A stretch of DNA of 64,000 bases from Plantago major (Eukaryota > Streptophyta > Magnoliopsida > Lamiales > Plantaginaceae). Both the position numbers and the translations under genes were made by a program. A model generated the notes under the pieces. It did not search any database, was not told the origin of the DNA, and saw only the letters and a list, made by a program, of their open reading frames with translations. The DNA lies in the NCBI GenBank assembly GCA_026545765.1, contig CM048843.1, forward strand, positions 6,740,001 through 6,804,000, given 5' to 3'. Positions 10,993 through 23,757 of this stretch are shown in pieces; the stretch's first letter is position 1; each line of letters begins with the position of its first letter.

Positions 10993-13900
10993 TTACATGT
11001 TCACAGGAGGAGTTCCCTGCAATTGACGAAGCATAAATGTCAAATCAGTTTTACTAATAGCATAATCTTAACGACATAACGTTTCTCCTGTAGTGTTATT
11101 CAATTTGAACACGCAAAACATGTTCGACTCACTTTACTCCCCACTTCTCCAGCATATGAGCTTTTCTTGTTATTACTTTTTCAATCAAAAAACAAACCAA
11201 ATACTACAAACCATCATTCAAAAGATCAAGCATAAAGCTATTATTGCCACTTGCCAGTACCTTGAACTTGAGAAAATAAAAGCAATATATCAGCAGATCT
11301 CACCTTGAACAAAAGATCATGGGCAATGTATTCCCATGGCAACGATATGGACATTAAGCAGCATTTGAGGGGTAGCATCTCTCCTTCAGAAGGCCGTTGA
11401 GATGAAGCAGCTGCATAAGCTTGTTTTGCTGCGGACGACGCTACAGATGCTGCATTCCGGACAATAGTTCCTAAACCAAGTCCTTTCTTAGGTATCTGAA
11501 TAGGTGAGTGAGGACCTGGGTCCACCTTGCTTTGATCTGACAAAATGTTAAACAAAGTTGAATATAAGGCATGAGCATAAAAGCACCAAGATCTGACATT
11601 TCCTTCAAATAAATAAATTAGAAGTAATTGCAAATATACCCCACGAAAAATGGTCATTTTCTTTGTGTTAGTTGGAAACGTTACATCCAATATTGTCAGA
11701 TGTTTGAAAAATATTAAGTATATCACCCCTCAGAATGTTTCTGCAACCTGAAATACTGAACCATATCAACTACAATAACTCAAGATTGCTAGCTACCTGA
11801 ACTTACCCAGAACCCCTGAGACGGCCACCTCAACCTCTCCCCTTCCACCAGGACCTTTCATGTAAATTCTATCAGTTTTCCCAGAAGAATGCCCGAGAGA
11901 TAAAAGGCTTCCAAAGCCAGTTCTCCCAGCTGTAAAATGATAAGATGAACGAATACAGTCAGATTCAAATTAATATCTAGTCTACGATGCTAACTGCACC
12001 TTTTTTATCAGACAGAAGTATTGTGGACTATCTGAATAAATGCCAATCAGTGCAGTTTGTAACTACTCTAATTAAGTAAATTACTTTAAACCGTCAATAT
12101 CACTCAACTTATCATCAATACACAACCCAGTAGCGTTGGTTCTTTCCCCAAAACATATGTATATCATTGTAATTAATACATCTCCGCAGGGAATAAAGAA
12201 ATTGGACAGATAATAACAAAAAATGACTCTGAAATATGGTTTCCATGCAAATTTATATCAGAAAAAAAGGGCCAACAGCATGAAAGGGTGCAGGGTGACG
12301 AATTTAGACATTCACCACGTGAGTTAGAAAAGGTTAGGAAGTGTCAAGAGAGCAATGCAACAAATCATCTGACTCCCATCTGAATCAGCAATTATATCAA
12401 AAAAGAATTCTGAAAATGGTTTCTGGGAAAATTTAGATAGAAGGAAGGTCTACATATGAAAGAAGGAAGGGTAATGGATAGCCATTTACCATGTAAATTA
12501 GCAAAGGAAAGGTAGTCCCAAAGAAAGCCATTGTAGATTTGGAAGAACTAGTGGAGGATAATCACATAAACAACTGAATCAAACAATTAAAGTTCACCAA
12601 TATGATTGGTGTTCTTTACCTTATAACAAAAACTTGTTACTTGTACAATGTAAATAAGTAGATGACAATTTGATAATCCTTTAGTGGAAAACTGGAAAGC
12701 AATTCAAGTGAGCTCTTTCGTCTAGACCTAGCTAATAATCCTTCAGATTAATATTTACTGGCTACATCCTACCTACATGTCTTTTAAGGCCAATGCCAAA
12801 GAGAAGTGCTGCAAAATTCCTTTACATAGAATATATTGGCATTATCAACAATCAATGCCCATGGTTTTCATAATAGGAAAATCACTGCAATTTTAATATC
12901 TTAAGATGTTAACAAAATGTTAGGTCTCAGTTGTATGTGCATCATAAGATTTCATGTTCAAGTTATTTTGAAGTTTATTCATCCAAAAGTTGAGGCTTTA
13001 AACCATAAGAAAACACCAAAAGTGCAATTTTAAAAGTACGAGAGGAAGGGAGAGTTAGAAGGTATGACAAATTCTAGAAGACTAATTATATATAGTTTGA
13101 AAAAAGCAAGGTCTTTTACCATCATATGCTTCTCGAACCATCTGATAGCTAACAAAACCTGAGAACAGGGTGATCTGCAAAGACAAGATATACTGATTAA
13201 ACAGCCATTTAAAGACCATCCAATAACTATTAAGTTCTGTTAACTAAGCTCATGTGTTTTAGATTTAACATCTATACTAATTATAAAAAGAAAGGCAATT
13301 CTCTCTCACAAGAGGTAGTTATATGTGTTTGTTTACAAAGTTACCCTCCTGGCTTTTGAAAAGGTTATCTCATCCATTTCAGTTAACTTGGAATTAACTG
13401 AATTGTAGTGGCCAATTTTGGAATTTTACAACATCACAAGCGGTTGTAATACCAAATATTTGGTATTCCATTTCTACCCCTCAAAACTCCCACACAAATA
13501 AGAGTACTTTCAAGGCCACTATTGTAATTGTCATGGTGCAATATAAACTTCCATCTTCCATTCAATTACCGTTACATGCAAACTGCTACAAACTCTTCTA
13601 CTCCTCATTTCAAGTTTGAAACTTGAGAGGAATTCATGGATTTTGAATACACTCTTTAGGTACGTCCATTTTTAATTGAATTATTACATATTTTCGTGAG
13701 TTAATTTCATATAGTTGAAAAACAAGCATGGTATATCTTTGCTTGCAGCCCGCCCCGGAATAAAAAAAAAAAAAAAAAAAAAGAGTATTACACTTTATGA
13801 TAACCATTAATAAATTATCAAATGTACTTAACTTTAACTAATTGATGCCAAGCTTTATCAACTAAAATAATTATTATAGAATTTTGTATGTCATCCTTCA

Positions 13901-16900
13901 CTACATGAGAGAGCAAAGTCACGCGGGTATCCGCGTGCAATGTTTGCTTGTCTAAATATAAGATAGAGCCCATCTCCCAAGCATGCACCATAGCACAAGT
14001 ACGCAGGAATGGAACAATACTCGACTTATTACTAAAGAACTAAGGAGTAGGCATGAATAAACAAGTTTAATTCAAATGAGAGCAGCTCTAACAAAATCTA
14101 AAGCAATCTAAGTTCTCAATATCTGCTGGAAAAAACCATCAGTTCATTACTTGTGACTTTGGCAGATTTAACTGAGGTTAGCCTTTGAAATAATCTGAAA
14201 TATGATGAAACTTGGGAAATGATGCAGGCAGGGGTTTGCAGATTAGGTTTGAAATTTAATGAAGTTAGGAAATGGTTGTGGTAATTTCTGATAAAATGAG
14301 CTTCTACAAAATTATACCTTGAGGGATAAGGAGCATGCAGGTATTACTGAGTCAGGCATCCTGCACAAATCCGAGATTATTTTTTTGGGGGGGTGGGGGG
14401 TGAGGTTTCAACTTTGGTGAATTAGGGTAGCACAATGCTTACTTTGGGAAAGAGATTGGAGGTTTGAATGCAATTAGGCTTAAAATTATTCGAATAAACA
14501 AAACATTTATTCGATGGGCAGAGTATAACATAAGAACGCTATGTTTGTGGTTCAGAAAAGTTTTCTGATTAATGACGACAATGAAAGTGTGCTGATAAGT
14601 AAGAGAGACGGCACAAACAAGCAAGAAAGGATAGCAACCTGCAATGCCATGCACAAAGTAATAGATAACAGAAACGGTGTTGCAATTGTTCAATAACAAA
14701 TTATGTAAAGAAGAAGTAAATAGATGTGTCTAAGACATCTAGTAATTATGAACTGGATGCTTGCATTATATTAATGGTTGATCGATTCAAAAGAAGTATT
14801 GGAACTTTGTCCGGAATACCTTGGGATTTTTTATTTTTCCAGGGCTTGTAACAGTCCCTGATGAAGAAACAGCAGAACCACTACGTTGATCTGTGTTATC
14901 AGAGGTGAGTGCTCCCCCTTCATGAGCATTTAGGATCACACAGTAGCAATGGTCTGTATCAGTCAAGACCTGTGGAAATCAGAACATGGTTAATAAACAG
15001 GCTTTAACGTGGTAAAAAGAAAAATAATAATAAAGACAAATAAAATTATAAAAAAATGCGGAAAGAAACCAGATAATTCAGATTGAGATGCAAAAGCATG
15101 CAATGCCGGAGCATATAAACTGAGTGAGATTCTTTCAATCAATTGTCAACCTTCTAGTATATGACTAAATCCATATACATTATTCAGCAAAACGGGCATT
15201 CTGAAAAGAAATCTGAAGTCTACAAACCCAGTTCAAAGTTTAAAAAATATCACCATTGCCAGTTTCCACAACTCTATTAGATGCCCGTAAGAAGCTTACA
15301 TTCGTGCTTCGTACACATGAATGTAAGATTTCTGGGTGATATTTAGAATCCCCTGTACCTCAGAAAACAAAAGAAACCTTGCTTTTCGAAATATGGTTCA
15401 GTATGTTAAAAACCAATACTATTTGTTCTTCAGAATGTTTCAAAATATTTTGAATAAAAATATGTAGAAATTTTGTCTGTCTACTAATAAACTGGAAATG
15501 TTTTGAGTTTTCATTGCACACCTTGGAAACTATTAAGATATCTCTATATTAATGAGTTTACTTTGGCAACACCTGCGGGAGATATAAACTAGAACAATAT
15601 ACTACTCAGTAAAGAGGGATATAGGCTAATAGCTGACTAATGGTCTAACAAAGTGCCAAATCAATCTATACAATATAAACCTAATAAGATATAGAGCAAA
15701 GCCAGAAACAAATTGCAAACAATCATACTTCCTCTCCGTCCCATATCATACAATTGGTTCTGGGACATAGATTTTAAGATAGAGTGGGAAAGGTAATAAG
15801 TGTGAAGTGCATGCATGTAAATTGTGCCAAAAATGGAAACAGTACATTTGAGCACAAATATAAATGGAATATGTGACATCTGGTCTGGGACAGAGGGAGT
15901 GCTTCATTTTGTGACAATTGAAATTGTAAACCTGCACCTTACCACTGCATCGAAAGTGGAATCGAAATCATCTACTGCAAAACATATATCTGGATAGGCA
16001 GGTGTGGTTTCCACTTCCTGAAATCACAACAAGAACAATCACCAATTCACTATGCATGATTGACACTGACAATTCAATCGAGATAAAAATAGTTTTTGGA
16101 ATCAGAAAACGACCTTTCTTGAATCCAAATGAAAATTAACACGACTTGGAGATGCATATACTGTCTTCACAACCTGCAATATGGGTATGTTGTAAGTTGA
16201 ATATTCCCAAGTATATGCAGCAAACAGTCAAATTTGAGGTACCGAAGAAAAGTGAAAGAAAATAGATGAAATGCAACTGGAGTGTAGACTGCATATAACA
16301 AGTATCGGCATCAAAGAATCAAAACCATGCAAGCAGTATAATCATGAATTTAGAACCTTATAGACGGGAGACAGTGGTTTCCCTTGGCCACCCTGATATT
16401 GTTGAAGGACCTGATTACTGATGAGAGAAGGAAATCAGTAATCTGCATCCAACGGAAAAATATAACAGAGCAATGATGTAGCAGTGGAGCAAGCATAAAA
16501 AATAAGTATTTGCGGAGGCAATATAAGCTAAAACATGTTGAACTTTTTTATCAGCATAAAATAGTGCAAGTACATACTGATTACCATGACGAGTGTGTAG
16601 AAGACTTCCAATGGATATCCAATAATATCACCTAGTTTCATAATACTAACTCTAGTCCACAAGGTACCAATAAACAATCTCATTTGGGTTTAATATGAGG
16701 AAAAGGAGAAGGTGCCTCTAAAAATGTATATAACTCCCTCTCAAAGTACAAAACTAACATGATATGATGATGATGAGAATGCAGGCAGATCTTGTTGACA
16801 TAGCAAAAGAACTTTCAGTAAACAAAGGATTACATAAGAATCACCTGCAAATTGCTACAGTGACACTGAAAGAAGTATGAGCAATCAAATTCAAGTAAAA

Positions 16901-18859
16901 TGAGCGTCTCCAATCTATATCCATGGAACTGTTGCCAATCAAGTCATCCAACTGTTACACATTACAAGATGAAGATGACTAAGTCCATAGCAAATAAACA
17001 GCGACTCACTACTCTGAAACGAAGGTCCTTACATAACACAGGCAAACATTTCGAATGGTATTATGGAGTTAACATGGACACAAGCTTCAAAATAGATACA
17101 GAAATCATTGAGACTTAAACACAGAATGTGATAGCATTCATATTTGTTCAGCCTATTACATTCCAAAGTAATTTGTCATCAGACACTTTTAACCTGTATA
17201 GGGATATACATAAACTTTCAACTCGAAATCAAATGCAAAACAAACCTGAACAAGACAACATGATGTTTATCAGACTGTAAAAATACAAACATAACCACCT
17301 GCTTAAAAAAAGAAACTTAAGAAGAACAACAAAGTAATGATATGCAATATAAACATCGTCAGGATCGAAACATTCCGTAGAATAAATCAGATGAAATAGT
17401 ATGACAGAGAAAAGGTTCCTGAATGCTTCAGATGTAAGTAAGAGGTTGCAAATCAAAAGATAGTCATGAATTAACTCATAATTCCGAGATCTATATAGAT
17501 CATCACACAGACTTGAAAAATTGAAATTGTATTACAAAGTCCAAGTTTTCAAAAGGACAAGAATTTTAATTATTCTTTGGTCCTAAAGGATCTCGACTCC
17601 TTACTAATAATACCAAATCAAGAAACGGCAGGTATTGCAGAGAGAACATGGTGCGCCAAAGCAGTAGTGGCTATGCCTGGAGTCCTACAGAAATGATTGA
17701 ACAATGGTCTGAAGCAAAGAGGTGATAGGTGAGTGGGGACTGGGGCAGTCAGTTGTAATCCCTTCATGCCACATATATAACGTGAGAAAATTTTGGAGTG
17801 TACATAATGGATCGTGTCAATACTTATAAAAAATTTCCGTGAGCACTTTAGATCTGGCAAGAGATTGGTAAGGCAGACAGGCTCAGCAGCAACTCAGGCA
17901 GGTTGGAGCTAGGAATTTTGCAGTGAATTCCACTTCATAGGACTTATAACTAGATAAATTTCATGAATCATTAGGGTGCACAGGCAACACCCTTTATTGC
18001 AGTCAAATAGTAGTTAGATTAAGGAAGCACTTCAAGGGAAAACATGACAGTAACATTTTGGTTGACAGCTGCATCATTGGGTGATTTCCAAACTTTCCAC
18101 AACTCTTGAATACTCAACTAAACATTTTACAGAATAAACAGATTATTCAAGATGGCAATGAAAAATGGTCCTTCTTGTATTATATGATCAGATAAGAGTC
18201 ATAAGACATTCATTCACACAAACACGGATTCTTCCGCAATCATTACAAAGTAATCATTCAGTGCATTTACCTTAGGTGCCCACCTGCGTACAAAGTAAGG
18301 TGAGTTGTCATCAGCATTATCAGCAGGTCTTTGTAACTGCATAAAACAAGCCATATAAACATCCATTAAAGTCAAACGCAGCTAGTTAAAAGAAAAGATC
18401 AATTTATGAACCAAAGAAGACTACCAGTTTTCTAACAAAAAACAAGAGATCATCATCTTGTCGCCCCCTCGCCTCCCTGCCACGGACGAAATACAAATCA
18501 ATGATGTCATGCCAAAACCTCGAATCCATTTCCACATCCGACGATGTATCGTCCTCATCCAATACCGTCTGCCCTATCGTCTTAGAATGCTTCCTCACCA
18601 TACTCAACAACTCACTCCTGCAAAATAACCTCCCTCAGTACTATCTCTAACACATATATACCTAACAAATGACTATCAAAATAACATCGCCATTGGTAAC
18701 ATCGATTTCCACGTATAATTAACTGATTTCTCACAAGTTATCAAGTTGAACACAATTTGACGAAGCAAAGAAACTGATTAAAGCACAAATTTAAGGGGGT
18801 AAACTGAAGTTGGGGATAAATTGTTACCGAGTTGGAGTCTGAGAATTATCGGCGAGCAT
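10993..18859 (-). CDS. 11-exon gene, conserved-looking protein of unknown function
   Basis: Exons, in transcription order: 18859-18828, 18617-18425, 18336-18271, 16410-16357, 16173-16114, 16017-15943, 14969-14820, 13174-13120, 11929-11807, 11536-11304, 11016-10993. All introns are GT-AG. The exons sum to 1065 nt, giving 354 residues plus stop. I do not recognise the family. The N-terminal part (about 1-100) has an acidic stretch (DEDDTSSDVEMD), then FWHDIIDLYFVRGRE. The middle (about 135-175) has EVETTPAYPDICFAVDDFD, then a Cys/His-containing segment (TDTDHCYCVILNAHEGG). Next come a serine-rich linker, a Gly-rich part (GRTGFGSLLSLGHSSGK), an Ala-rich helix-like segment (AASVASSAAKQAYAAAS), and the end GTPPVNM. 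There is no signal peptide or clear membrane span. The longest introns (1.2-1.9 kb) hold a Helitron-like and a Stowaway element. The clean splicing argues for a functional host gene. Confidence 0.85.
13271..13955. mobile_element. Helitron-like non-autonomous element in an intron
   Basis: It begins TCTATACTAATTATAAA directly after an A, like the 5' ends of many plant Helitrons. The 3' side has the perfect stem CACGCGG/CCGCGTG (13920-13937) about 14 nt before CTAA (13952-13955), which fits the hairpin-CTRR ending. Against it, the base after CTAA is A rather than the expected T. An A-run lies inside at about 13758-13781. It sits in the intron between exons 7 and 8 of the 11-exon gene. Confidence 0.6.
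15728..15899. mobile_element. Stowaway-type MITE in an intron
   Basis: About 172 bp. Left end cttcctctccgtccc after TA; right end, in reverse complement, ctccctctgtcccagacc. It lies just downstream of exon 6 of the 11-exon gene. Confidence 0.7.
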
Positions 18860-19671
18860 TTTGGAGCTGAAGTCGAAGAAGTAGAAGAAATTGAGATTGT
18901 GTTTACCAATGGAAATTGAAATCAGTTTCAGATTTGATTGAATCTGCTTGCTTAAATATCACCTTCGATTGTGCGGTTATTTGTGCCAGATGGTCGTCTT
19001 CTTCTTCTTCAGTAAATATGCAGCAGTTTTCTCATTCCACCATTTTCTCTTAAATCGCGCTGACAGAGAAAGCTCGCACACACGACTCTTTTTCTACCAA
19101 AATGTATTAATTAATATAAATATACAAATTCTTATAAAAGTCCTACTCATTTTTTAGAGTCAAAAAAGTCAATATATTTTCACATAAAAATTATCTATAT
19201 TTTATATTTATTCATTTTAATATTTTTCGCGGATCTGGATTGAAGATGGAATTTTTAACAATTGGATCCGAATCCGGATCCGAAAACGGTTTTAGTATAA
19301 GAGTCAATTTTTTTATGGTTTTATTTCACTTTCTTCATTTACTTCTTCACGTCTCTCTCTATCTTCCAATCTCTTTATCTCTCTTAGACCACCACTCAAC
19401 CACCACTAAATCCGCCGTAACTCCGTCGTCCGACCACCAATACTAAATCCGATTGCATATTTGAGTAACTCATGAGCCGATCTACCTTTCTATCGTTTTC
19501 GTTTTTCCGTTTTGTCGACTTTCAAAATTGTTGACCGGACTTCGAAGCTCTCTGGTTGTCTTCTCCGGCGAATCTCCGACTACTCAACACACATAAGTCA
19601 TTACCTTGTCATTTCCTCAATTTTCAGGTCACTTATGTTTTTCCCGATTTCGTTTAGTTTTTTGTTTAAAT
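18860..19671. other. 5' flank of the 11-exon gene, then unexplained sequence
   Basis: The stretch upstream of 18859 should hold the minus-strand promoter; a weak TATA candidate (tatttaag) lies near 18950. From about 19240 the plus strand reads like a plant 5' UTR (CT-rich, then Pro/Thr/Ser-like codons), but no ORF continues. Confidence 0.35.
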
Positions 19672-20600
19672 GTCTACATTTTAGTCGAAATTATCTAGTT
19701 TGTTCAGTGTTAATTTGAATGTATATATGATGTTTCGAATTAGTATCCATGCGTTTTATATGCTTTCATTTAGTAATTTTCTATATTTTGGTAAAAATTA
19801 TCTAGTTTTTTGTATAAATGCCCTATGTTTTAGTAGAAATTGTCTATGTTGTTCTCCGTTGTTGGTTTATTGTGAAAAGATAGAACTCTACCAATTGATT
19901 TTTATATGATTTTATAGAATACTAAAAAGGTATAAAAGATAAAAATGGAAACTCTGATAATAAAGGCATGGACTAATGTTTTGTATATTGTCTTTTTTTA
20001 TAAATTATCTATGTTTTATTAGAAATTGTCTATGTTCTTCGTTGTTGCTGGTTTAGTTTTTTTGTATAAATTGTCAGTTTTTTGTATAAATGATCTGTGT
20101 TTTAGTAGAAATTGTCTATTTTGTTCGTTGTCGCTGGTTTAGTTTTTTGTATAAATTGTATATGTTTTAGTATAAATTGTCTAGTTTTTTGTATAAATGG
20201 TCTATGTTTTAGTAGAAATTAATTGTGTATGTTTTAGAAGAAATTGTCTATGTTGTTCGTTGTTGCGGGTTTAGTTTTTTGTATAAATTGTCTATGTTTT
20301 ACTATAAATTATCTAGTTTTTTTGGTATAAATGGTCTATGTTTTAGTAGAAATTGTCTATGTTGTTCGTTGTTGCTAGTTTAGGTTTTTTTTTGTATAAA
20401 TTGTCTATGTTTTACTATAAATTGTCTAGTTTTTTTTTGTATAAATGGTCTATGTTTTAGTAGAAATTGTCTATGATGTTCGTTGTTGCTGGTTTAGTTT
20501 TTTGTATAAATTGTCTATGTTTTACTATAAATTGTCTAGTTTTTTTTGTATAAATGGTCTATGTTTATGTATAAATTGTATATGTTTTTTGATGTTTTTG
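19672..20600. repeat. Degenerate tandem repeat, unit about 90-130 bp
   Basis: Five to seven copies of a block built from gtataaattgtctatgtttta, ctataaattgtctagttttt, gtataaatggtctatgtttta and gtagaaattgtctatg, followed by ttcgttgttgctggtttag. The last phrase appears at about 20036, 20123, 20257, 20361 and 20478, so spacing varies from 87 to 134 bp. The open frames across it are by-products of the repeat. Confidence 0.8.
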
Positions 20601-20879
20601 TTGTATGTATTAGGTTTTCGTAAAAAGGGTGGTCGAACAAAGAAATTGATTGGTCACAAAAATTGAGACGTTGTGGAAGAAGGGATCGACGAACAAGTGA
20701 AGAGTGTGAAGAAATCTATTTTGTAGATGTATTAAATATTTTTGAAAAGACATATATTTTTATAGGTTGTAAATTTTTAATTTTTTTATTATTTTGTGTA
20801 TTGAAATTTATTGGTTGACGAATGAAATTGAAGTTCATGTATTTTTTTAAATATTGTGTTTTGATTGGATAAATAGGTT

Positions 20880-21095
20880 GTTACTAATGTCTGGATGCTA
20901 AACATATATAATTTCACGATAAACATAGACAATTTGATGATAAACCTAGACAATTTGATGTAAAAATCAACATATGTGGATTTGGATGAACATTGATGAG
21001 CTGAGTAAGTTTTTTTTCAAAAAAAAAAAATAAATAAATAAATAAATTGCGGGTCGACCCACGAAAAATCAGATTGTCTAGTTTTTAGGGTAAAT
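20880..21095. repeat. Inverted copies of the same motif
   Basis: At 20900-20965 the phrase aaacatagacaatttgatga and variants occur in the opposite orientation to the block at 19672-20600. Direct copies return at about 21070-21100 (gattgtctagtttttaggg). An A-run with (TAAA)n lies between at about 21020-21046. Confidence 0.55.
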
Positions 21096-21549
21096 TATCT
21101 ATGTTTGTCTGTTATAGAGGATTTTCGGAACTCTCCAATATGTCGGGGTCTCTCGCAAGACGGACTCATATAAATATTCCGAATAATCTAATTGGGTAAA
21201 TTCGTTTAGGGTAAATTGAATGCTTCGTTTTAAAACAAACGTATGTTCAACTATAATATGTTTAATAAATATTTTGATAAAATTCATCTTATCTAAAAGC
21301 TCGAATGTGTAGAAAGGTGTGAAATCTATTCATTTATATTATTTATCCAATACATTTTGCCATAGGGGATGAGTTATGAGGAGTTTTAGAACAGATGGAG
21401 TACTTGATAATTTGTTCATATCATTATCACCTCTTATATGTATATCTCCGCTCACTTGACTAATTGGGAAAGTTCTAAAGGAAAGTCTCGTGATTTTAGT
21501 GAGGAATAATTGCTTAAAGTTAGAAGGTGTAGTAGTTTTATACCACGTT

Positions 21550-21859
21550 TGTCACGCCCCAAAACCACAATACTTTGGCGCGACCGACCGTCTATCGTGA
21601 GATGGGCTCACGCCAAGACGAAGCCTCAATTTTATTTACAAAACAGTTTTTTAAAGGTAATTCAGAGCGTCTAAAACACAAATACAATAAATAAACACTC
21701 GAACTTATACATCTTCAGAAATTACAAAACTTCCACTAACTATACTAGCTGTTGTAACCCGACTTGCCTCTACTAGCAACCTTCACGAAACCATACCACT
21801 GAAAAAAAAGTGTAAGGGTGAATCTCCTGGCACTTTTACCGGATCAAGCAGAGTAGTAA

Positions 21860-21907
<48 letters not shown>

Positions 21908-21910
21908 CAT

Positions 21911-21954
<44 letters not shown>

Positions 21955-23016
21955 CCACACCACACGATAACAATTCACATATCCAAAATCAGAACATGGA
22001 GTTCTTTCACAAAAGAGTAAGACAGTAGTTTAGCTCAATCAGATTTTACACTAGGCCACTATTAGATCCCGTGGCAGGGAAGATGGCATACATAACAGTA
22101 ACAGTAGGTTTTCCCGAAAGGAAACATAAACAGTAGGTTTCCTAAACAGGATACAATAACGGTAGGTTCCCCCGCGAAAAGGAACAGTAAACGGTAGGAA
22201 GTATACTTCTATGCCAATAAACCCTCATGAGAGGTCAGTACAGAGCGTAGGCAAAACTGAGAGCCAAAACATATTTTATCTTCATGTACAGAAACATAAT
22301 TTTCACACTTCACATGCATCATAAAACATACTTTTGGAAATTCACATACTTGATCCTTTCGAATAGAATATTATATCAAGTCCCATAACATGATATAATA
22401 ATCATAAGCTCTTTGTCAAACATTAAAACTATACATATACGATAATACAGAAAATATAAGCAAAAGTGTCAGAAAATCCCCCTTACCAGCTTAACCTAGC
22501 TAGACCACCAAAGCTCTACTGACTTGCACCTCGAATCCTCCGAAAATCACCACTATAATGTAAGAACCCAAATATAAAAATATAAGTTAATTAAATTAAG
22601 GCACATAAATAAGATGGGATGACATCACGATGATGTCACAATGTCAACCTATCAAAACCATGATGATGATGAATCAGCAATGATGATGTCTTCAATCGAT
22701 GATGTCATCAAGCAAAAAGATTGAGATTCCTTCCGTGGTTGATGCAATTCTTTCAGATTGCATGAAAACATGCAGGCTAATTTATCTTTGATGAATGGAA
22801 AAGTTTTGGTGATTTTGCGGCAGTGGAGAAGATAGAAATATAAGTTTCTGTATTTTGAACGGAAATAAGGGTTTTGAAATTTATATATTGGGTAGTTATA
22901 TGGGCTTGGGTCTAATAATCGAAAATCAGTTTGGAAAATATTACTTGGCCCAGTCCACTAAAAAAGATAAATTAAACCATAGAATATAATTAAAATAAAA
23001 AGTACGGGTTCTTACA
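21550..23016. mobile_element. Solo-LTR-like insertion, 1467 bp
   Basis: It begins TGTCACGCCCC and ends GGGTTCTTACA, flanked by the 5-bp direct repeat ACGTT (21545-21549 and 23017-23021). The uninterrupted sequence is seen in the other LTR at about 28300 (taccacattacttgagag), which confirms both boundaries. TG...CA ends plus a 5-bp duplication and no coding capacity suggest a solo LTR. An internal TGTAAGAACCC at about 22560 is an inverted copy of the right end. Confidence 0.82.
21862..21960. repeat. Compound microsatellite (AT)n(ACAT)n(AC)n
   Basis: Three adjoining simple repeats within the solo-LTR-like insertion. Confidence 0.95.
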
Positions 23017-23396
23017 ACGTTACTTGAGAGCAAGTATAGTCTCTAGTTTATAATCTACTAGGTCCTACTTGGTGTTCAAGTTGTGCAGCTAGGTGAGTTG
23101 AGTGCAAATTATGGCCAGATTTGTATACAAAACTAGTGGACTTGTGTGCGAGTGGGGTGCGCGTGACCATCTAACACGAATGTTGAACCGAACCAAGCTC
23201 AAATAGGTTAGCCCTTGTGAGCTAAGGTTTTGTTGATTCAACTTCTTCAACCTTCTAGAAGCTTTTGCTTCAAATTGAAGTTTGTAACTCATGTAAGTTA
23301 CAAGTAGTCAATTTGACATTTGTTGCATAAGTTACAAAATATTTTCTAATGAATATTTTGTAATGAAGAATGAAGTTACATTCTAAATTCCTCACC

Positions 23397-23404
23397 TATA
23401 AAAG
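23397..23404 (+). promoter_or_regulatory. TATA box in the level-1 5' LTR
   Basis: TATAAAAG, conserved at 49563-49570 in the 3' LTR. It is the likely U3 promoter of the element. Confidence 0.65.
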
Positions 23405-23757
23405 GGTCTCATTTGCTTTGGAAAAGAGTAGAAGAAAACCCACCCATTTTCTCTTCTCTCTTTGTGGCTTTTCTTCTCTCCTCTCCCCTTTCGTATAATC
23501 CGGGCTCCAGTTTAGTTCGCCAGGAATAGCTAGCGAGTGCAGCTAGTTGTTAAGGTTTAATCATTGTATCCTGGGAAACAAGCGTTCAACGATACCTCAA
23601 GCACCGTAGTGAGGGGATGTAATTGTTTTAAGGGAAATCTGCAAGCACATGCCTCGGTTTTATGTTTGGTAAAAGGATGATTCAATTACTATTTTTCTCT
23701 ACACATTTTAATTCATTTTTTTAATACTAATATCTTCAATTTCCTCTTATAGGTGCA

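Larger units (their letters stand above)
21499..23757 (+). repeat. 5' LTR of the level-1 copia element, truncated and interrupted
   Basis: From gtgaggaataa onward it matches the 3' LTR from about 28255, with 21550-23016 inserted. A TATA box (CTATAAAAGG) lies at 23396-23405. The LTR ends at about 23757, where the two copies stop matching (after aggtgca). No clear tRNA primer-binding site follows. Confidence 0.85.

Noticed and set aside
11241..11726. Single 161-codon frame as a separate minus-strand gene
   Set aside because: Its middle is exon 10 of the 11-exon gene; the outer parts are intron sequence with clear splice sites.
14385..14402. G-run as a quadruplex or regulatory element
   Set aside because: A single G-rich tract in an intron with no second or third tract in the right spacing.
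19672..20600. Possible CRISPR-like array
   Set aside because: Units vary in length and sequence, there are no unique spacers, and the context is a plant nuclear genome.
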